Source: an uncultured Bacilli bacterium | Lineage (GTDB): Bacteria > Bacillota_I > Bacilli_A > RF39 > UBA660 | DNA: 10,550 nucleotides | Direction of reading: 5' to 3' | Assembly: GCA_934096105.1 (NCBI GenBank) | Contig: CAKOLH010000030.1 | Span: forward strand, 1 to 10,550 | Shown here: positions 6,015-10,550 of the stretch, piece after piece | Position numbering within the stretch: the first letter of the stretch is position 1 | Layout of the letters: every line of letters begins with the position of its first letter | The notes under the pieces: generated by a model | Seen by the model: the letters and a program-made list of their open reading frames with translations, nothing else | Told to the model about the DNA's origin: nothing | Databases searched by the model: none | Made by a program: the position numbers and the translations under genes

Positions 6015-8138
6015 ATGATGAGTGTATCTGAATATGCATTAGATGTAGATAAAAGTGTTAGTGAAATACTTAATCTATGTAAAAAATTAGAGTTATCTAT
6101 AAGTAATGAAGATGATATGTTATCTGATGATGATATCATTATGTTAGACAATGAATTAGCTTCACTTGAAAGCGAAGAAGAAGTAGATGAAGTACCAGAA
6201 GAGTCAGAAGAGGATGAAGACCTTGAAGAAGATTATGAAGAAGAACTAGATGATATAATTGAAGAAAAGAATGCTAGTAAAAAGAAAAAACAAAATAAAG
6301 TAGAAACTTCATCTAAAAATGACTATCGTGAAAAAAGAAAAGAAATGTATAAACATAAAGAAAAACTTCAGTCAAATGTTACTGAAGATGATGAAAATAT
6401 TGTTTTATACAAAGATGGTATGACTGTATCAGAACTAGCTTCAGCGCTAGGAGTGCCGGCTACTGAAATAATAAAGAAATTAATGTCACTAGGTATGATG
6501 ATGAACATTAATGCTTCATTAGATTTTGATACAGCTGAAATTTTAGTAGGAGATTATAACAAAGTACTAAAGAAAGAAAGTACTAGAGATGAAATAAACT
6601 TTGAAGAATTAGAAATAGTAGATAGAGAAGAAGATTTAGAGGAAAGACCACCAGTAGTAACAATAATGGGACATGTTGATCATGGTAAAACAACACTACT
6701 TGATACTATTAGAAAGACCAATGTTGCTTCAGGAGAAGCGGGTGGAATAACACAAGCAATTGGCGCTTATCAAATAGAATATAATGGTAAGAAAATAACC
6801 TTTATTGATACTCCAGGTCATGCAGCCTTTACTGAAATGCGTGCTAGAGGAGCATCTATTACTGATATTGTTATCATTATAGTAGCAGCAGATGATGGTG
6901 TAATGCCTCAAACCAAAGAAGCAATAGACCATGCTAAAGCAGCCGGAGTTCCAATCATCGTAGCAGTTAATAAGATAGATAAACCAACTGCTAATGTTGA
7001 AAGAGTATTAACTGAAATGTCTGCAAATGGTATTCAGCCTGAAGCATGGGGTGGAGATACTATGTTTGTAAATATCTCTGCAGTAACTGGTGAAGGAATA
7101 GATGATTTACTAGATAGAATATTATTACTTAGTGAAATGGCTGAGTTAAAGGCTAACCCAAATCGTTATGCTATTGGAACAGTTATTGAATCAAAAATAG
7201 ATAAAAACTCTGGAGTAATAACTAACATATTAATTCAAAATGGTACTCTAAGACTAGGCGATCCAATCGTAATAGGATCATCAGCAGGTAAAGTTAGAAC
7301 ATTAACTAATGATAGAGGTGAGTCACTAGTAGAGGCTCTTCCATCAATGCCTGTATCAATAACTGGTTTATCTGAAAGCCCATCAGCAGGAGATAAATTT
7401 ATGGCTTTTGAAAGTGAAAAGAAGGCTAAAAAAGTTGCTGAGCAAAGAAAAGAAATTGAAAAAGAAAAAAGAAATAAACCTAAAGGAGCAATATCTTTAA
7501 ATGATTTATTTAGCAGAAAAGAAGCCGGTGAAAAAGAAATCAACATAATCTTAAAGGCTGATGTTAAGGGTAGTGAAGAGGCTGTAAAAAATTCACTATT
7601 AAAATTAGATGTCGAAGGTATGAAGATAAATGTTATCAGAAGCGGTATTGGTGCAATATCTGAAAGTGATGTCGTATTAGCGGAAGCATCAAATGCTATC
7701 ATCATAGGTTTTAATATTAGACCAGATCACAAGATAACTGAAATAGCTAAAGATAAAGGAATTGACATTAGACTATATGATATTATCTACAAAGTAGTCG
7801 AAGAAATGGAAGCTGCTCTTAAAGGAAAACTAGAGCCAGAATATGAAGAAAAAGTATTAGGAGAAGCCGAAGTTAGAAAACTATTCAAATTCTCTAAAGT
7901 AGGTACTATCGCCGGTTCCTATGTAACATCAGGAGTAATAAGAAGAGGAGCCAAAGCCAGAGTAATAAGAGATGGTGTTGTTGTAATAGATAGTACCATT
8001 GGTAGTTTAGCTAGAGAAAAAGATCAAGCTAAAGAAGTAAAACAAGGACTAGAATGTGGAATAACTATTGAAAACTTTAATGATATTAAAGAAAAAGATA
8101 TAATTGAAGCATATGAACTAGTAGAGGTAAAAAGGTAG
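6015..8138 (+). CDS. infB: Translation initiation factor IF-2
   Basis: GTPase that brings fMet-tRNA to the 30S subunit and promotes 70S joining. The length is 707 residues from the ATG at 6015. An N-terminal helical region (about 5-50) leads into a very acidic stretch (about 52-85) and a lysine-rich linker (KNASKKKKQNK). The second IF2_N domain (about 131-185) contains GMTVSELASALGVPATEIIKKLM. The G domain follows, with G1 GHVDHGKT (219-226), G2 GGITQAIG (243-250), G3 DTPG (265-268), G4 NKID (319-322) and G5 SAVTGEG (355-361). Domains II-IV are complete, with the usual GxVxRG-type segment near the end (SGVIRRGAKARVIRDG). It is intact, with a shorter N-terminus than Escherichia coli IF2 and similar in size to Bacillus. 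It follows ylxR directly, without ylxQ. The next gene begins 10 bases after the TAG. Confidence 0.97.
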   Translation: MMSVSEYALDVDKSVSEILNLCKKLELSISNEDDMLSDDDIIMLDNELASLESEEEVDEVPEESEEDEDLEEDYEEELDDIIEEKNASKKKKQNKVETSSKNDYREKRKEMYKHKEKLQSNVTEDDENIVLYKDGMTVSELASALGVPATEIIKKLMSLGMMMNINASLDFDTAEILVGDYNKVLKKESTRDEINFEELEIVDREEDLEERPPVVTIMGHVDHGKTTLLDTIRKTNVASGEAGGITQAIGAYQIEYNGKKITFIDTPGHAAFTEMRARGASITDIVIIIVAADDGVMPQTKEAIDHAKAAGVPIIVAVNKIDKPTANVERVLTEMSANGIQPEAWGGDTMFVNISAVTGEGIDDLLDRILLLSEMAELKANPNRYAIGTVIESKIDKNSGVITNILIQNGTLRLGDPIVIGSSAGKVRTLTNDRGESLVEALPSMPVSITGLSESPSAGDKFMAFESEKKAKKVAEQRKEIEKEKRNKPKGAISLNDLFSRKEAGEKEINIILKADVKGSEEAVKNSLLKLDVEGMKINVIRSGIGAISESDVVLAEASNAIIIGFNIRPDHKITEIAKDKGIDIRLYDIIYKVVEEMEAALKGKLEPEYEEKVLGEAEVRKLFKFSKVGTIAGSYVTSGVIRRGAKARVIRDGVVVIDSTIGSLAREKDQAKEVKQGLECGITIENFNDIKEKDIIEAYELVEVKR

Positions 8139-8148
8139 GTAATTTAAG

Positions 8149-8754
8149 ATGAAAGAAACACCAAATAAATTGTATGGAAGTAACTTTGGTACACAAAAGA
8201 AATCACTACCAACAAGACAAAAAATTAGTGAAATAGAATCTAGTAAAGCAGCAAATGATAAGCATCATGCTGAATCTGAAAGATTAAAATTTGAAAAGTA
8301 TGGAACTAGAAGACTAATTCCAGCGGGTACAGTAGCAAGATTATCAGGAACTCCATATCCTAAATTAAAAGATGCAAGTGAAGGTGATGCTATAGGGTTC
8401 CATTATGGATATTATGATAGAGGAAACACTAATATTAAAATATTAATAGAAACTGGACATACCAGCATACCAGTACTTACTGACAATATAACAAAGGTAT
8501 ATCAAGAAATAAACAAAACATTTGGTTTAAGAAAAAAAGAAATGTCATATGAAGAGTTAGATGAAGAAACTAAATATAATGAAACACTAAGAGTAATAGG
8601 TTTTAATGATGGTAAAAATCCAGAGATTATTTTTGATAATTTAAATGAAACAATAAGAAATTGTATTCCTTACAGAGAAGGTTATGAACTAGGAAAAGAT
8701 TTAAGAACCAGCATTGAATATCAAAATATGACTTCAAAAGGCATTAGGAGATAA
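8149..8754 (+). CDS. Unknown protein, first of three GY-motif paralogs between infB and rbfA
   Basis: I do not recognise this 201-residue protein. It is hydrophilic and rich in Lys, Glu and Arg, with no signal peptide, membrane span or cysteine cluster. Two aromatic-Gly-Tyr motifs stand out: FHYGYYDRG at 84-92 and YREGYELG at 175-182. The tail EYQNMTSKGIRR is close to the tail of the third protein in the row (EYQNINNSNKHR). A helical Lys/Glu segment (about 24-50) precedes YGTRRLIPAG. The start at 8149 follows an AGGTAGG site overlapping the infB TAG. The stop is 3 bases before the next ATG, so the gene belongs to the infB-rbfA operon. Codon use looks like that of its neighbours. In Bacillus this slot holds ylxP, but neither the length (about 90 residues for YlxP) nor the motifs match. 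A role linked to translation is suggested only by context. Confidence 0.85.
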   Translation: MKETPNKLYGSNFGTQKKSLPTRQKISEIESSKAANDKHHAESERLKFEKYGTRRLIPAGTVARLSGTPYPKLKDASEGDAIGFHYGYYDRGNTNIKILIETGHTSIPVLTDNITKVYQEINKTFGLRKKEMSYEELDEETKYNETLRVIGFNDGKNPEIIFDNLNETIRNCIPYREGYELGKDLRTSIEYQNMTSKGIRR

Positions 8755-8757
8755 AAT

Positions 8758-9219
8758 ATGAGAGATTATGAACAAACTAATAGTGAGATAGGTGGACCTA
8801 AAAAGAAATATACTGTTAAAACTTCAGCAGCTATAAGAGCATCACAAGTTATTTGTGGGCTAAATGAAGCCGCAAAAGCAGAAAAGAATAAAGAAAGAAT
8901 AGAAGCTTATGGTAGTAGCGGACCATATAGAAATTTAGGTTCAGATGATAGAGCAAATGGTAAAGTTTATAACAATACCGGAACTACTGATTCTGAAATA
9001 AAATCATATACTGCTGGTTACTATATTAATGGCGAAAAAAGAGTGTTAGCTAAATTAGATAAGTTAACTAAAGAAGAAGCTATTTCACTAGGAGAGTATG
9101 AATACAGCATCTTAGGAATAACAATAGAACAATTAAATTTATTAAAAAAGAATGATGACTATATGACAGGATATATGAGTGCTATGTTAATGAATAGTGA
9201 TAGTAAAAAACATAGATAG
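8758..9219 (+). CDS. Unknown protein, second GY-motif paralog between infB and rbfA
   Basis: Unknown 153-residue hydrophilic protein. It shares with its left neighbour a YTAGYYING motif at 84-92, at the same residue numbers as FHYGYYDRG there, and a C-terminal YMTGYMSA (135-142) in place of YREGYELG. An upstream helix-like segment (NEAAKAEKNKERIEAYGSS, 36-54) resembles SKAANDKHHAESERLKFEKYG of the first protein. It ends in KHR, exactly as the third protein does. It starts 3 bases after the previous stop with an AGGAG site 7 bases upstream. Its own TAG overlaps the AGGAG of the next gene. There is no transmembrane segment or signal peptide. The similarity to the first gene is weak but ordered (helix, GYY motif, GY motif, basic tail), which favours distant paralogy. 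Function cannot be assigned. Confidence 0.82.
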   Translation: MRDYEQTNSEIGGPKKKYTVKTSAAIRASQVICGLNEAAKAEKNKERIEAYGSSGPYRNLGSDDRANGKVYNNTGTTDSEIKSYTAGYYINGEKRVLAKLDKLTKEEAISLGEYEYSILGITIEQLNLLKKNDDYMTGYMSAMLMNSDSKKHR

Positions 9220-9228
9220 GAGATTAAT

Positions 9229-9555
9229 ATGGAAAAAATAAGTAAAAATGTTGATAGTATAGCAAGTGAAGAGCGTTTTAAAAGATCATTAAAAAACAAA
9301 GAATCTCGTAGATTATCAGGCCCTGAAAAAACTTTTGCATCAATGATAAATAGATCAGGAAGAAAAGCCTACTTCGATGAATACTTTTATGGTATACCAT
9401 TAGAGGATCAAAACTTACCTCAAATTGAGGGAATTAGAGATATAACTGCAACCCAAACCTTCCAAGAAGGTTATCAAAGAGGAGCTTTTCTTGTAAGCGT
9501 AGGAAATGTACCTGAAGAATATCAAAATATAAATAATAGTAATAAACATAGATAG
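9229..9555 (+). CDS. Unknown protein, third GY-motif paralog between infB and rbfA
   Basis: Unknown 108-residue protein and the shortest of the three. YFDEYFYG (48-55) is a degenerate form of the first motif, without the Gly before Tyr. FQEGYQRGAFL (78-88) matches YREGYELGKDL of the first protein closely. The tail EYQNINNSNKHR aligns with EYQNMTSKGIRR of the first protein, and its last three residues are identical to those of the second. The first 45 residues are basic (ERFKRSLKNKESRRL, 15-29), which would suit nucleic-acid or ribosome contact, though that is inference. It starts at an ATG with AGGAG 6 bases upstream and ends 10 bases before the rbfA ATG. The AGGA of the rbfA ribosome binding site overlaps its TAG. 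Codon use is like the neighbours. It could be the minimal form of the family. Confidence 0.82.
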   Translation: MEKISKNVDSIASEERFKRSLKNKESRRLSGPEKTFASMINRSGRKAYFDEYFYGIPLEDQNLPQIEGIRDITATQTFQEGYQRGAFLVSVGNVPEEYQNINNSNKHR

Positions 9556-9565
9556 GAATGATATT

Positions 9566-9910
9566 ATGAGTATAAAATTAGATAGATTAAATCATATTCT
9601 AACAGAAGAAATATCTAAAGTAATAAGTGAAGAAGTAAAGGATACTGATGTACAATTTGTTACCATAACAGCAGTAGATATTTCTAGTGATTTATCATAC
9701 GCTAAAGTATATTTTACTAATTTAATAGATAAAGATAGAGAAAAAGTAACTAAAGCATTAAACAATGCCAGTTCCTTTATCCGTGGTAAATTATTTGGTA
9801 GAGTAGAAATAAGAAAGATGCCCGAATTAACATTTGTATATGATGAATCAATTGAATATGGAAATAAAATTGAAAAGATAATTGAAGAAATAAAGGAAGA
9901 TGGTGAGTAA
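9566..9910 (+). CDS. rbfA: 30S ribosome-binding factor RbfA
   Basis: RbfA is a cold-shock-linked assembly factor that binds the 30S subunit near helix 1/44 and helps mature the 16S rRNA 5' end. It has one KH-like domain. The 114 residues match the usual length. The family pattern is visible throughout: an N-terminal helix (LNHILTEEISKVISEEVKD), FVTITAVDISSDLSYAKVYFT (about residues 31-51), the helix KALNNASSFIRGKLFGRVEIRKMPELTFVYD, and the SIEYGNKIEKIIEEI end. The start at 9566 follows AGGAATGA. The TAA (9908-9910) overlaps the nrnA ATG as TAATG, so translation is probably coupled. It is separated from infB by three unknown genes, whereas most Bacillota have at most ylxP in between. Confidence 0.96.
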   Translation: MSIKLDRLNHILTEEISKVISEEVKDTDVQFVTITAVDISSDLSYAKVYFTNLIDKDREKVTKALNNASSFIRGKLFGRVEIRKMPELTFVYDESIEYGNKIEKIIEEIKEDGE

Positions 9911-10550
9911 TGAACAATATTATTAGCGAAATTAAAGTAAGCAATAATATTGTTTTACTTTGTCATAATAATCCTGATGGTGATGCTATAGGTAGTACTA
10001 TAGCTATGTATATACTATTAAAAAGATTAGGTAAAGAAGTAGATATCGTCCTAGATACTCTGCCTAAAAGATTTAACTTTCTAAAAGAGTATCAAGATAT
10101 CAAGAAAGAGAGTACTAAAAAGTATGATACCGCAGTTATATTAGATACTGGAAGTGTTGACAGAGTAAATAGTGCCTATTTACTTGATACTGTGTCAAAG
10201 ATACTAGTAATTGACCATCATAAAACAAATACTATGTATGGTGATGTAAACCTAGTAGGTGAGTATCCTGCCTGCTGCGAGATAGTATATAATTTAATAA
10301 AAGAAATGAATGTTACTATTGATAATGAGCTAGCAGTCCCTCTAACTATAGGCCTGCTTACTGATACTGGCGGTTTTGCCCACCAGAATGTTCTTCCTAG
10401 TACTTTTACTATGGCCGCCGAACTATCTTCACTAGTAGACCTTTCTGACATATATAAGAAAGTACTAAGAACTATTACCATAAACCAGTTTAATATCAAA
10501 AAGAAAGCTCTAGATAATCTAGAACTATATAATAATAATGCCCTAGCAGT
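9910..10550 (+). CDS. nrnA: Bifunctional oligoribonuclease/PAP phosphatase NrnA (3' end outside window)
   Basis: DHH/DHHA1 phosphoesterase that degrades nanoRNA oligonucleotides and dephosphorylates pAp. The first 213 residues, about two thirds of the protein, are in the window. Motif I HNNPDGDAIGS (19-29) gives metal ligands H19, D23 and D25. Motif II VILDTG (76-81) gives D79, motif III IDHH (101-104) is the name-giving DHH, and motif IV LLTDTGGF (149-156) gives D152. ACCEIVYNLI (121-130) is also typical. The DHHA1 domain, with its GGG substrate motif, would lie beyond 10550. The start at 9910 overlaps the rbfA stop (TAATG). rbfA-nrnA, usually followed by truB and ribF, is a common order in Clostridia and other Bacillota. 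The frame is open to the window edge. Confidence 0.93.
   Translation, partial: MNNIISEIKVSNNIVLLCHNNPDGDAIGSTIAMYILLKRLGKEVDIVLDTLPKRFNFLKEYQDIKKESTKKYDTAVILDTGSVDRVNSAYLLDTVSKILVIDHHKTNTMYGDVNLVGEYPACCEIVYNLIKEMNVTIDNELAVPLTIGLLTDTGGFAHQNVLPSTFTMAAELSSLVDLSDIYKKVLRTITINQFNIKKKALDNLELYNNNALA

Noticed and set aside
7235..7705. 156-residue open frame on the - strand inside infB
   Set aside because: It lies entirely opposite an intact IF2 reading frame, has low-complexity Ser/Leu/Phe composition and no recognisable motif.
10218..10499. - strand open frame opposite nrnA
   Set aside because: The + strand encodes clear DHH-family motifs across this region.

Overview
The window is a very AT-rich stretch of bacterial chromosome. 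It carries the conserved transcription/translation operon rimP-nusA-ylxR(rnpM)-infB-[three unknown genes]-rbfA-nrnA on the + strand, and an RNase J gene on the - strand. Gene order, RNase J, NusA without C-terminal acidic repeats, strong AGGAGG-type ribosome binding sites and heavy use of AGA, ATA and TTA/CTA codons all point to a low-GC Bacillota (Firmicutes), probably an uncultured gut-type Bacilli/Mollicutes-like or Clostridia-like lineage. I cannot place it more precisely. All twelve visible stop codons are TAA or TAG, and the few tryptophans are TGG.

Layout. Positions 3-236 are the 3' end of a + strand gene that looks like a DHHW/SGNH-type protein. It is followed by a terminator hairpin (241-301) lying between it and the convergent rnjA (303-1970, -). 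A 304-base intergenic region (1971-2274) holds the rnjA promoter, a U-rich tandem repeat in the rnjA leader, and a row of three small hairpins with a shared 8-base loop. Next come two + strand genes outside the conserved operon: a 554-residue unknown protein with an HExxH zinc-protease-like motif (2275-3939) and a MazG/PRA-PH-like nucleotide pyrophosphohydrolase (3958-4287).

A clear promoter with an extended -10 (4299-4328) and a leader hairpin (4343-4370) precede the main operon. The operon runs with tiny gaps or overlaps from rimP (4393) to beyond the window end. It departs from the usual layout in three ways. RimP is cut to its N-terminal domain only. The small L7Ae-like gene ylxQ, usual between ylxR and infB, is absent. 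Three small unknown genes (8149-9555) sit between infB and rbfA, where Bacillus has ylxP. These three proteins look like diverged paralogs of each other: they share an aromatic-xx-Gly-Tyr-xx-Gly motif near the C-terminus and a basic C-terminal tail. They are the best candidates here for something undescribed.

Functionally, the recognised genes cover RNA decay (RNase J, NrnA), 30S maturation (RimP, RbfA), transcription elongation/termination (NusA), RNase P modulation (YlxR/RnpM) and translation initiation (IF2). All identifications rest on reading motifs by eye; no database search was run.
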